A stretch of 64,000 nucleotides of DNA from positions 206,001 through 270,000 of the forward strand of contig JACKKB010000002.1 of assembly GCA_020637635.1 (NCBI GenBank). The letters are read 5' to 3'. The position numbers and the translations under genes are program-made. The notes beneath the pieces were generated by a model that did not search any database, had not been told where the DNA came from, and saw only the letters and a list, made by a program, of their open reading frames with translations. Source of the stretch: Albidovulum sp. (GTDB taxonomy: Bacteria > Pseudomonadota > Alphaproteobacteria > Rhodobacterales > Rhodobacteraceae). Position 1 is the first letter of the stretch. Each line of letters opens with the position of its first letter. Below, one piece after another: positions 23,644 through 32,512 of this stretch.

Positions 23644-25197
23644 ATGACCGAAGAGCAAAAGAAGACCCTCGAAAGAAAGCTCTGGGACATTGCCAACACC
23701 CTACGCGGCAAGATGAATGCAGACGAGTTTCGCGACTACATCCTAGGGTTCATCTTCTATAAGTACCTGTCCGAACGCATGCACCTCTATGCCAACGAGG
23801 TTCTGAAACAAGACGGGATTGACTACCTGTCGGTTGACGAGGCCTCTACGGACGGCCGCGAAATTCTCGACGCCGTCCGTGAAGCTTCTGTCGACGCGTT
23901 GGGCTACTTCCTCCGTCCGTCCGAATTGTTCAGCCAGATCGCAAAGCGTGGATCCAAGCCCGGTCAGTTCATCCTCGCGGATCTGACCAAGATCCTGAAC
24001 AACATCCAACGTTCGACTATGGGAACTGAATCTGAAAGTGACTTCGATCACCTGTTTGAAGACCTTGACCTGACCTCGACCAAGCTTGGGCGGACGGAAG
24101 AAGCCAAGAACGCCCTCATCGCGAAGGTCTTGACGCACCTAGACGAGATCAACTTCATGTTGGATGATGCCAATGCGGATGTCCTCGGCGACGCCTACGA
24201 ATACCTGATCGGCCAGTTTGCCAGCGGCGCGGGCAAGAAAGCGGGAGAGTTTTACACTCCACAGCAGGTCTCCACCATCCTTGCCCGCATCGTCACCACT
24301 GGCAAGACGCGGCTGAAATCGGTCTATGATCCGGCGTGCGGGTCGGGTTCCCTGTTGCTCCGCGTGGCGAAGGAGGCCGACGTTTCCGAGTTCTTCGGGC
24401 AGGAAATGAACCGTACCACCTACAACCTCGCCCGCATGAACATGATCCTGCACGGGGTGCATTACCGCAATTTCGACCTAAAACAGGAAGACACGCTGGA
24501 GCACCCTCAGCACGAAAGCATGCGGTTTGAGGCGGTGGTGGCCAATCCACCGTTCAGCGCGAACTGGTCATCCAATCCCCTGCTGCTGTCGGACGACCGG
24601 TTCAGCCAGTATGGCAAACTAGCCCCAGCATCGAAGGCGGACTTCGCCTTCGTCCAGCACATGCTCCATCACCTGGACGACAACGGCACCATGGCGGTCA
24701 TCCTGCCGCACGGCGCACTGTTCCGTGGTGGTGCAGAGGGTCATATCCGCGAGTACCTGATCAAGGATCGCAACTGGCTCGATGCCGTCATCGGCCTTCC
24801 TCCCAACATCTTCTATGGCACGGGCATTCCCACCTGTATCATGGTGTTCAAGAAGTGCCGGGAGACTGAGGACGTCCTGTTCGTCGATGCATCGACCTGT
24901 TTCGAGAAGGCGACCAACCAGAACATTCTTCGCCCAGCTGATGTTGACCGGATCGTTGACACCTTCCGCAAGCGCGCTGAAATCGAACGGTTCAGCCATC
25001 GAGCTTCTCTGGCGGAGATCGCAGAGAACGATTTCAATCTTAACATCCCTCGTTATGTCGATACCTTCGAGCCCGAGCCTGAGATTGATCTTGCGAAGGA
25101 AGCAGCACAGGTGCGTGCGATCGACGCCAAGATGGGAGCATTAGACAAAGCCATCAGAGATTTTTGTGCCGAGTTGGGCCTGGAGTCACCGGTATGA
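23644..25197 (+). CDS. hsdM: Type I restriction-modification methylase subunit HsdM
   Basis: 517 residues. N-terminal helical HsdM domain (ERKLWDIANTLRGKMNADEF), SAM-binding motif DPACGSG at 229-235 after GEFYTPQQVS, and the N6-adenine catalytic motif NPPF at 301-304. HsdM methylates adenine in the target picked by HsdS. ATG 23644 follows a 5' stretch without coding features; a longer frame starts in the intergenic gap. Base composition of the hsd genes is less GC-rich than the neighbours, suggesting separate acquisition. Confidence 0.96.
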   Translation: MTEEQKKTLERKLWDIANTLRGKMNADEFRDYILGFIFYKYLSERMHLYANEVLKQDGIDYLSVDEASTDGREILDAVREASVDALGYFLRPSELFSQIAKRGSKPGQFILADLTKILNNIQRSTMGTESESDFDHLFEDLDLTSTKLGRTEEAKNALIAKVLTHLDEINFMLDDANADVLGDAYEYLIGQFASGAGKKAGEFYTPQQVSTILARIVTTGKTRLKSVYDPACGSGSLLLRVAKEADVSEFFGQEMNRTTYNLARMNMILHGVHYRNFDLKQEDTLEHPQHESMRFEAVVANPPFSANWSSNPLLLSDDRFSQYGKLAPASKADFAFVQHMLHHLDDNGTMAVILPHGALFRGGAEGHIREYLIKDRNWLDAVIGLPPNIFYGTGIPTCIMVFKKCRETEDVLFVDASTCFEKATNQNILRPADVDRIVDTFRKRAEIERFSHRASLAEIAENDFNLNIPRYVDTFEPEPEIDLAKEAAQVRAIDAKMGALDKAIRDFCAELGLESPV

Positions 25198-26390
25198 TGC
25201 CTGCGGCACCAAAGCTTCGTTTCCCAGAGTTCAAGGATCCCTGGCGACCCGGTCACGCGGGCGATGCGTTCAAGAATAGCCGGGCAAAAGGGGAGGCAGG
25301 CCTGCCCATTTACTCGGTGACGATAGATCGCGGGCTAGTACCTCGTGACAGTTTGGACCGACACATGGCGGCCGACGCCGCCGACGGGCAGAACCTGCGC
25401 GCTCAACGCGGCGACGTCGTCTACAACATGATGCGCATGTGGCAGGGTGCCGTAGGCCTGGCCCCTGAGGAATGCATGGTCAGCCCGGCCTATGTCGTGC
25501 TGAGCCCAAAGAAAGATACGTCGCCCCAGTTCTTCGACCAGTGGTTCAAAACCAAGCGGATGCTCTACCTCCTCGGGGCCTATTCCCACGGGATCACCAG
25601 TGACCGCTTGAGGCTTTACGCCGATGACTTCGCGCGCATCCCCGTGCGGCTGCCGACCCTCCCAGAGCAACAGAAAATCGCAGCCTTTCTGGAGGCGGTG
25701 GATGCAAAGCTTGCTGCACTGACGGAGAAACAAGCTGCGTTAGAACGTTTCAAGGTTGGCTTGACGCGAAAGCTGTTGAATCGGCAGACTCGGTTCGCCC
25801 GGAATGATGGGAAGTCGTTTCCAGATTGGCAGGAAAAGCAACTTGTCGATGTCGCAACATTTCTAAAAGGGAAAGGCGTAGCGAAGAGCGACATTGTCTT
25901 GAACGGAGTAACGCCGTGCATTCGGTACGGAGAAATCTACACTGACTATGCTGAAACTATTCACACAATCCTGTCTCGAACCAATATCCCCACTCGCGAT
26001 CTTGTTCTAAGTCAGAGCGGTGATGTTATCATTCCTGCATCGGGAGAAACCCCTCTCGACATGGCGCGAGCATGTTGCGTCTCTCAGGATGGCGTCGCAA
26101 TTGGTGGTGACATTAATATTATTAGGCCGAAAATTGATGGAGTATTTCTCGCCTACTATTTGACTCACGCAAAGCGAGTTGAGATAGCAAAAATGGCTCA
26201 AGGCAACTCTGTTGTTCATCTCTATTCTGCCCAACTGAAGCAACTCAAAATATCTGTGCCTCATGTCGACGAACAGAAGAAGATAGTATGCGCCCTTTCG
26301 GCGATGGATTCAAAAATTCGAACCTTGGCGGACCAACTTTCAAAACTCCAGTCCTTCAAGAAGGGTCTACTGCAGCAGATGTTCGTCTGA
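25194..26390 (+). CDS. hsdS: Type I restriction specificity subunit HsdS
   Basis: 398 residues with two target-recognition domains, each followed by a coiled-coil spacer: PTLPEQQKIAAFLEAVDAKL in the middle and SVPHVDEQKKIVCALSAMDS at the end, both leading into a helix (KRKL/KKGL-type). The DNA of the second recognition domain (25900-26250) is markedly AT-richer than the first, a sign of domain exchange, which is common in hsdS. ATG overlaps the hsdM stop (ATGATG at 25194). Confidence 0.94.
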   Translation: MMPAAPKLRFPEFKDPWRPGHAGDAFKNSRAKGEAGLPIYSVTIDRGLVPRDSLDRHMAADAADGQNLRAQRGDVVYNMMRMWQGAVGLAPEECMVSPAYVVLSPKKDTSPQFFDQWFKTKRMLYLLGAYSHGITSDRLRLYADDFARIPVRLPTLPEQQKIAAFLEAVDAKLAALTEKQAALERFKVGLTRKLLNRQTRFARNDGKSFPDWQEKQLVDVATFLKGKGVAKSDIVLNGVTPCIRYGEIYTDYAETIHTILSRTNIPTRDLVLSQSGDVIIPASGETPLDMARACCVSQDGVAIGGDINIIRPKIDGVFLAYYLTHAKRVEIAKMAQGNSVVHLYSAQLKQLKISVPHVDEQKKIVCALSAMDSKIRTLADQLSKLQSFKKGLLQQMFV

Positions 26391-26391
26391 C

Positions 26392-27084
26392 ATGATGCGC
26401 CCTGCCGAACTGCTCATCATCGAGAACGCCACGGATTGCCCGGACTTTCGATATTACCTTCCCTTGATGAAGAAGGCTGAAAGGAACGTCACGAGTCACC
26501 CGGATATCTGCATCGAGACGTGCAAAGCGCTCGTCGAAGGGGTGTCGAAAACCATCATCCTTTCCCTCGAAGAAGGCGTGAGACCCGAAGACATCAAGGA
26601 TCTTGATGTATCGCCACTCGTGAAGCGCGCTGGCAAGCTGCTCCAGCAGGACGACACAGTCATCGAGGAAGGCTTTGTTACACGGGTTGCCTCCGTCGCG
26701 CATTTCATCGGGGTTTTGCGCAACGAGCGGGGTGACATCTCGCATGGCAAAGCAGTGCCGAAGGTGATCCAGAGCAACGACAAGCTGGCCAACGCGATTC
26801 TTCAGGTGTCCAGTGGTCTGCTGATCTACATGCTGGACACCTATTTCACCACGCTGAAGGAAAAGCGCGCACGGATCGCTCAAGCAGAACTCGAGAGAGA
26901 ACAAGCAGTCGACTTGGAGCAGATAACCTACGAAGACAACCAAGACTTCAATTCGTGGCTGGATGAAAGTTATCCCTACGATGGCAAGCTGAATTACAGC
27001 TTTGCGCTCTTTTCACTCTACTACGAAGATTACCTTGTGCGACTTGAGGAATTTCGGGACCGTGCCGATGAGGAGGAAGAATGA
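26392..27084 (+). CDS. Abi_C-type abortive infection protein within the hsd operon
   Basis: 230 residues. The segment ETCKALVEGVSKTIILSLEE followed by FIGVLRNERGDISHGK resembles the abortive-infection C-terminal (Abi_C) family, which pairs a helical region with a conserved NxxGxxHG-like motif (NERGDISHGK). An acidic tail ends in DEEEE. It sits between hsdS and hsdR, with 1 base to hsdS and an ATGA overlap to hsdR, so it is an integral part of the operon and may be a second line of defence if restriction fails. Confidence 0.72.
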   Translation: MMRPAELLIIENATDCPDFRYYLPLMKKAERNVTSHPDICIETCKALVEGVSKTIILSLEEGVRPEDIKDLDVSPLVKRAGKLLQQDDTVIEEGFVTRVASVAHFIGVLRNERGDISHGKAVPKVIQSNDKLANAILQVSSGLLIYMLDTYFTTLKEKRARIAQAELEREQAVDLEQITYEDNQDFNSWLDESYPYDGKLNYSFALFSLYYEDYLVRLEEFRDRADEEEE

Positions 27085-29954
27085 TCCAATCCGAAGCACA
27101 ACTCGAATCCGGCCTCGTCAAGCGGCTGCACAGCCTTGGGTGGGATCCCGTTGCCATAGCCGACGGGGCTGGGCTGCGCGCCAACTTGAAGGCGCAGTTG
27201 GAGGCCCACAACGGCGTCAGCCTGTCGGATGCTGAATTCGCACGCGTGCTGAACCACCTCGACAAGGGCAATGTCTTTGACAAGGCCAAGATCCTGCGCG
27301 ACCGCATGGCCCTTCCCCGCGACGATGGCACGACCGTCTATATCCAGTTCTTGAACACTGAGGAGTGGTGCCGCAACCGGTATCAGGTCACGTCGCAAGT
27401 CACCCAGGCGGGCTGCTACAAGAACCGATATGACGTGACGCTCCTGATCAACGGCCTGCCGCTGATCCAGGTGGAACTGAAGCGCCGCGGCATGGAGCTG
27501 AAGGAGGCCTTCAACCAGGTCAATCGCTACCAGCGCCATTCGTATTGGTCGGACCACGGGCTGTTTCAGTATGTGCAGCTGTTCGTCATCTCGAATGGCG
27601 TGAACACCAAGTACTATGCCAATAACCGCGATCAGGATTTCAACCAGACCTTCTTCTGGGCAGATGCTGAAAACAAGCTAATCACCCAGCTTGACGCCTT
27701 TGCCGACGCCTTCCTCGAGAAGTGCCATGCGTCAAAGATGATCAGCAAATACATCGTCCTGCACGAGAGCAACAAAGTGCTGATGGTGCTGCGGCCCTAT
27801 CAGTATTTTGCGGTCGAGGCGATTGTCGAGCGGGTGAAGGCCGGGCGGAAGAATGGCTACATCTGGCACACGACCGGTTCGGGCAAGACGCTGACCAGCT
27901 TCAAGGCTGCGCAGGTGCTGATTGAAAACCCCAAGGTGCACAAGGTGGTATTCGTCGTCGACCGTAGCGACTTGGACTACCAGACCACCAAAGAGTTCAA
28001 CCATTTCAGCGAAGGGTCCGTGGATGGCACGGACAACACAAGGGCGCTGGTGGCGCAGTTGGCAGGCGGTCACAAGCTGATCGTCACAACGATCCAGAAG
28101 CTGAACACAGCCATTTCCCGCGACAAGTTCGAGGGGCCGCTTCAGGCGGTGAAGGACGAACGAGTTGTGTTCATTTTCGACGAATGCCATCGGTCACAGT
28201 TCGGAGAAACCCACAAGCGGATCGTGGCGTTCTTCAGCCGGGCGCAGATGTTCGGTTTCACCGGCACCCCGATCTTCGCTGAAAACGCCATGGCCAAGCG
28301 GACGACCAAGGATCTCTTCGGGGAGTGCCTGCATAAATACGTCATCACCGACGCGATCAGCGATGAAAACGTCCTGCGCTTTTCGGTCGAATACTGGGGC
28401 AAACTGAAGCGCAAAGATGGAAGCCTGATCGACGAAGAGGTCGCGGGCATCAACATCAATGAATTCTTCGACCACCCCGACCGGATCAACGGTGTCGTGG
28501 ACTGGATCATCCAGCACCATGATCGCAAGACCCACAACCGCCAGTTCAGCGCGATGCTGTGCGTCAGTTCGGTGGATGCGCTGATCACTTATTACGAGGC
28601 CCTCAAGCGGCGGCGCGATGCGGGCGAGCATGATCTGCGCGTTGCCACGATCTTCACCTACACGGCCAATGAAGAAGATGCCGATGCCGACGGCATGATC
28701 GGCGATCCAGATTTCAACATCGGCGTGGACAAGCCGATCAACGTGCACACCCGCGAAAAGCTGGATCGGTTCATTGCCGACTACAACGCGATGTACCAGA
28801 CCGCCTATTCGACGAAGGACAGCCAAAGCTTCTATAACTATTACAAGGACATCGCCAAGCGAATGAAGGAGCGCGAGCGGCGCGACTTCCAGGACAAGGA
28901 CCGCGTCGACATCCTTCTTGTCGTCAACATGTTCCTGACAGGGTTCGATGCCAAGAAGCTGAACACGCTCTACGTCGACAAGAATCTGCGATACCACGGG
29001 CTGATCCAGGCGTTCTCGCGCACCAATCGCATCTTTGGCCAGGTCAAATCCCAAGGCAACATCGTCTGCTTCCGGAATCTGAAGGCCAAGACGGACGAGG
29101 CGATAACGCTGTTCTCTAACAAGGATGCCATCGAAACCGTCCTGATGGCCCCTTACGAAGAATATGTCGCGCAGTTCAACGCTGCCGTCGCCAAACTGCT
29201 GGAAATAGCCCCGGACGTGGGCAGCGTGAATGATCTGAAAACCGAAGGCGAAATGCTGGCCTTCGTGCAAGCGTTCCGCGAGTTGATCCGCGTCCGCAAC
29301 GTGCTGGGCAGCTTCACGCAGTTCAACCAAGACGACCTGACCCTCGATCCGCAGAAATTCGAGGACTACAAAAGCAAGTACCTCGACATCTATGACCGGA
29401 CAAAACGGACCAAGGAAACCGAAGCGGTGTCGATCATCGACGAGGTCGATTTCGAACTGGAGTTGATCCAACGCGATGAAATCAACGTCGCCTACATCCT
29501 TGGACTGCTGGCCGAGGTATCGCGGGATGCCGACAGCCTGGATGCCACCCAACGCGATGAAAGCGCACGCAAACGCAAGCTCGTGATGGACATGCTTAGC
29601 TCAGAGGCCCAGCTGCGCAGCAAACGTGAGCTGATTGAACGGTTCATAGAGCAGCATATGCCGAAGGCACAAGACAGCGGCGCCAGTGTGGAAGAGACAT
29701 TTCTAGCCTTCTGGAACGACGAGCGGGTCAAGGCTATGGAGGCTGTCTGCGCTGAAGAGGGCATTGCACCGGCAGCATTTCAGCGTCTTGTTGAAGACTA
29801 CCAATTCACCGGCAAGCCACCCTTGCGGGAAGCCGTTATCGATGTGCTGGAGCAAAAGCCAAAGATCCTTGAACGCAAGAAGATCACAGAGCGGATCATC
29901 GACAAGTTGCTTGCGCTCGTCGCGACGTTCGATGATGGGCTAGGGGCGCTTTGA
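27081..29954 (+). CDS. hsdR: Type I restriction endonuclease/translocase subunit HsdR
   Basis: 957 residues. N-terminal PD-(D/E)xK nuclease (YDVTLLINGLPLIQVELKRR, with E-x-K about residues 132-134), then an SF2 translocase: Walker A WHTTGSGKTLTSFKAA (about 266-275), DECH in VFIFDECHRSQFGE (about 366), and helicase motif VI QAFSRTNRIFG. The C-terminal 200 residues are the helical HsdM-binding part. Fully intact, so the system should be able to restrict DNA. Confidence 0.96.
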   Translation: MIQSEAQLESGLVKRLHSLGWDPVAIADGAGLRANLKAQLEAHNGVSLSDAEFARVLNHLDKGNVFDKAKILRDRMALPRDDGTTVYIQFLNTEEWCRNRYQVTSQVTQAGCYKNRYDVTLLINGLPLIQVELKRRGMELKEAFNQVNRYQRHSYWSDHGLFQYVQLFVISNGVNTKYYANNRDQDFNQTFFWADAENKLITQLDAFADAFLEKCHASKMISKYIVLHESNKVLMVLRPYQYFAVEAIVERVKAGRKNGYIWHTTGSGKTLTSFKAAQVLIENPKVHKVVFVVDRSDLDYQTTKEFNHFSEGSVDGTDNTRALVAQLAGGHKLIVTTIQKLNTAISRDKFEGPLQAVKDERVVFIFDECHRSQFGETHKRIVAFFSRAQMFGFTGTPIFAENAMAKRTTKDLFGECLHKYVITDAISDENVLRFSVEYWGKLKRKDGSLIDEEVAGININEFFDHPDRINGVVDWIIQHHDRKTHNRQFSAMLCVSSVDALITYYEALKRRRDAGEHDLRVATIFTYTANEEDADADGMIGDPDFNIGVDKPINVHTREKLDRFIADYNAMYQTAYSTKDSQSFYNYYKDIAKRMKERERRDFQDKDRVDILLVVNMFLTGFDAKKLNTLYVDKNLRYHGLIQAFSRTNRIFGQVKSQGNIVCFRNLKAKTDEAITLFSNKDAIETVLMAPYEEYVAQFNAAVAKLLEIAPDVGSVNDLKTEGEMLAFVQAFRELIRVRNVLGSFTQFNQDDLTLDPQKFEDYKSKYLDIYDRTKRTKETEAVSIIDEVDFELELIQRDEINVAYILGLLAEVSRDADSLDATQRDESARKRKLVMDMLSSEAQLRSKRELIERFIEQHMPKAQDSGASVEETFLAFWNDERVKAMEAVCAEEGIAPAAFQRLVEDYQFTGKPPLREAVIDVLEQKPKILERKKITERIIDKLLALVATFDDGLGAL

Positions 29955-30014
29955 GGACATAGCAGCCTCGCAGACCAACTCTTCCTTATGGCCCGCACAA
30001 GTTGGCCAACTAAG

Positions 30015-31988
30015 CTACTGAGTGGGCCGAGCATCAGCCGCAAGGGTTGTTAGCAGATCGTCGACGTCTGGCTTCGACGGCGCAATAAATGCTTCACCAT
30101 CAAGCCCCTGCTCCTTGAGGAAAGGTGCGTCCCTCAGCTTCTCACGAAGGCCAAGCATGCGCTTCTCGGCGCGGCGCACAAAAGTGTCATAGGTCATGGG
30201 AATGATTGTCACTCGCCCGTCCCATTCGGTCCTGTGCCCGCGCTCAGCAGAGTGGATCCGCGAGCCAAGCACGTAGCAGGTGGTTTCGGTCATATCCGTT
30301 ACCATGCCGCGCGTTATGAGCTCGCTCACATAACGCCAAGCTTGATTTTTCTGTTCGGAGCCAATGATCACACCAGGCTTCTTGATTTCGGCAATTACGA
30401 GGCGGGCGACGCCATCAACATCATGGCCGAGATCATGTGCATCGCGACTATAGAGGCCAACACTGCCATCCGGAAGCATCGCAAAATCCGGACGTTGGCG
30501 ACTGCCGGTCGCCTTCACACCGAACAACTCCTTAATAACAGTCGTCATGCCACGATTGCTCGTGAACTCTAGGCTCTCAAACTCTGGGCCGAAAACCCAA
30601 AGCGAACGTTCGAATAGCGGCTGCAAGTCCCCAACTTCATCGGATTTTTCATCATGAAGCTTTTCATCGAGATCCTTGATCAACTTTAATCTTGATTGAA
30701 TTTCATCCAGCGCATCTTTGGCAAGTCGCAAAGTCCAATCGTCAAGCAGTTGATACAAGGAGTCGAGATCTCCGGGTTGTAGTTCGTGCAGCTTGTTCAA
30801 TAGTCCGTACTTCGAAAGTGACAGCTCAAGGTTAGCTAGAATTCCAGCAACCTTACCCACCTCGTCAGTGGAAATAGTTGGGCATGCATCGATGACTTCA
30901 TCCACAAACATATTCCAGCGTTCTCGTCCAACGGGAGGCAGTTTGCGAATAGATGACGCGTGGCTTTCGCGGATCGACTCCTTGGCTTCTCGGCGGCGTT
31001 CTGCGGTGAAGCTTGAAAGATGATCTCGGATTTTTGCATGCACCAATTGCTTAGTTTCAAGCCACGCTGGGTGATCCGCGACGAAGCCAGTCCAATCTGC
31101 GCTTACTGCCTGATCAAGATGGTCCGCCGAAACGATGAATTGAAATCGTTTTGCCTCCGACGTGCGCCCGTCCAGAATTCGTTCGTGATCAAAGCCGACC
31201 CAACCTGGCGTTCCAACGAGCCGCGACTTTACGCGCCATGCGATTCCATGCTGGCGGGTTGTTCTGTCGGCTTTTTGGCTATCGATCACGATAATTTCGA
31301 CCATACCCAAGCCAGGGACATCGACGATTTCCTTCTGGATATTGCGCGTCGGAATGTCATCAAAGGTCACCAGCGTTCCATCAACGGATACCACGAAGTT
31401 TGGATCAGCAAGGAAGCGAGTACCAAGGACCTCCCGAACCGCCTCAGCGTCAAGGGAAACGCCATCCGATGCAGTTGCTGTGATTTCGGTTCCATGCCCC
31501 TGCACTTTGTCCCGTGAAGCTATCTCTTTCACATCGAAAGGCTGCGTTGTCCCGCGCCGAACCTCATAGGTAACTTCGGTGCCATCGCGCCAAGTCCGCA
31601 CTTGATACGGATCGGAAAACCTGAACGCAGCGTGCCGCCCCTTGCCGTTCCGCCCATACGCATGCCGGGCAGGCGCGTCTGAAAGATCGTCAGGCGGAGT
31701 AGACTTACTGCCTTCATCGATCGCCCGATTATAGTCGAGGGTCTTCCATCGCCGCTGGAACTGCTCCCTCGTCATGCCTTTGCCGTTATCTTTGATCGTA
31801 AAGACGATTTTTTCAGTTCGTTTGGGCCAAATTATGTCTACACGGGTCGCATAAGCGTCCCAGGCATTGGCCACTAATTCAACTATGGCGACAGCAGTGT
31901 CGGAGATGATTGGTCCGGCGTAGCGATCAAGAAAACGGTCGTCGAACAGCACTCCTTGCTTGGGAACTTCGGTATCCACGATGTCCAC
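30015..31988 (-). CDS. GHKL (Hsp90-type) ATPase fused to a nuclease-like domain
   Basis: 657 residues from GTG 31988 (GAGGA 6 bases before it; upstream codons read into noncoding sequence). ATP-lid motifs are clear: N box ELVANAWDA (37-45), G1 DNGKGM (67-72) and a glycine-rich loop YGRNGKGRHAAF. After a helical middle (about 300-470) the C terminus has LFERSLWVFGPEFESLEF, RPDFAMLPDG and VIAEIKKPG (about 533), which read as a PD-(D/E)xK nuclease of the Shedu/DUF4263 sort. An ATP-gated nuclease is therefore likely, and the place beside restriction genes suggests anti-phage defence. It converges on hsdR. Confidence 0.82.
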   Translation of the reverse strand: MDIVDTEVPKQGVLFDDRFLDRYAGPIISDTAVAIVELVANAWDAYATRVDIIWPKRTEKIVFTIKDNGKGMTREQFQRRWKTLDYNRAIDEGSKSTPPDDLSDAPARHAYGRNGKGRHAAFRFSDPYQVRTWRDGTEVTYEVRRGTTQPFDVKEIASRDKVQGHGTEITATASDGVSLDAEAVREVLGTRFLADPNFVVSVDGTLVTFDDIPTRNIQKEIVDVPGLGMVEIIVIDSQKADRTTRQHGIAWRVKSRLVGTPGWVGFDHERILDGRTSEAKRFQFIVSADHLDQAVSADWTGFVADHPAWLETKQLVHAKIRDHLSSFTAERRREAKESIRESHASSIRKLPPVGRERWNMFVDEVIDACPTISTDEVGKVAGILANLELSLSKYGLLNKLHELQPGDLDSLYQLLDDWTLRLAKDALDEIQSRLKLIKDLDEKLHDEKSDEVGDLQPLFERSLWVFGPEFESLEFTSNRGMTTVIKELFGVKATGSRQRPDFAMLPDGSVGLYSRDAHDLGHDVDGVARLVIAEIKKPGVIIGSEQKNQAWRYVSELITRGMVTDMTETTCYVLGSRIHSAERGHRTEWDGRVTIIPMTYDTFVRRAEKRMLGLREKLRDAPFLKEQGLDGEAFIAPSKPDVDDLLTTLAADARPTQ

Positions 31989-32512
31989 AGTCAATCCTCG
32001 CGCGCGAACCCTTTTCTCCTTGTGCCGCGCCTTGATCGGAAATCCAATCTTAAATCGTCGACAGCCCCCCGCGACGCCACAAGGCACGCAACCTAAACTT
32101 GCAAAGCGGCAACATCGACCGTGATCTTAAGGACTGACTGGGCTAATCGACTGCTCTCAGATCTCTCCGACCGTCAGCATCATGTTCAGTTTGTCGGCTC
32201 ACGTAATTGCGCGCGCCCCCCTCCTCTGGTTCCTCCCCGGCCCTGAACGTATGCGGGGGGGCGCAGCGCGGCATTTCGCTAGCGATATGGATTCTCACCG
32301 GGGAAGCCACCCGGAAGCCACCTGCCTGTCGATCCTGCAAAAAGCGACTCATTATCAAAGGCTTGTGGAATCACGACCTTGGCGCGCTGGATTCTTTCGG
32401 GGAAACCAGGGAATCCACTTCCGGGGAAGCCACCTTGGCCAGAATCCATCCAGCGGAATCCACCCTTTTCGATCCGTGATGGATAGGCCAAGGCCACGCC
32501 TGATCACGAACA
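31989..32512. other. Intergenic stretch with degenerate short repeats
   Basis: 524 bases between two minus-strand genes, no supported gene. From 32290 to 32465 a short motif recurs: GGGGAAGCCACC at about 32300 and 32423, GGAAGCCACC at about 32312, and several GGAATCCAC/GGATTC units in both orientations. This could be the 3' end structure of the long helicase gene's neighbour transcript or debris of a repeat element. The promoter of the ATPase-nuclease gene should lie in the first 200 bases. Confidence 0.5.

Noticed and set aside
30015..31988. Two-component sensor kinase
   Set aside because: GHKL fold present but no phospho-acceptor histidine box, no sensor or membrane domain and no response regulator nearby.
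32290..32465. CRISPR array
   Set aside because: Repeat units are 9-12 bases, irregularly spaced and in both orientations; no equal-length spacers and no cas genes.
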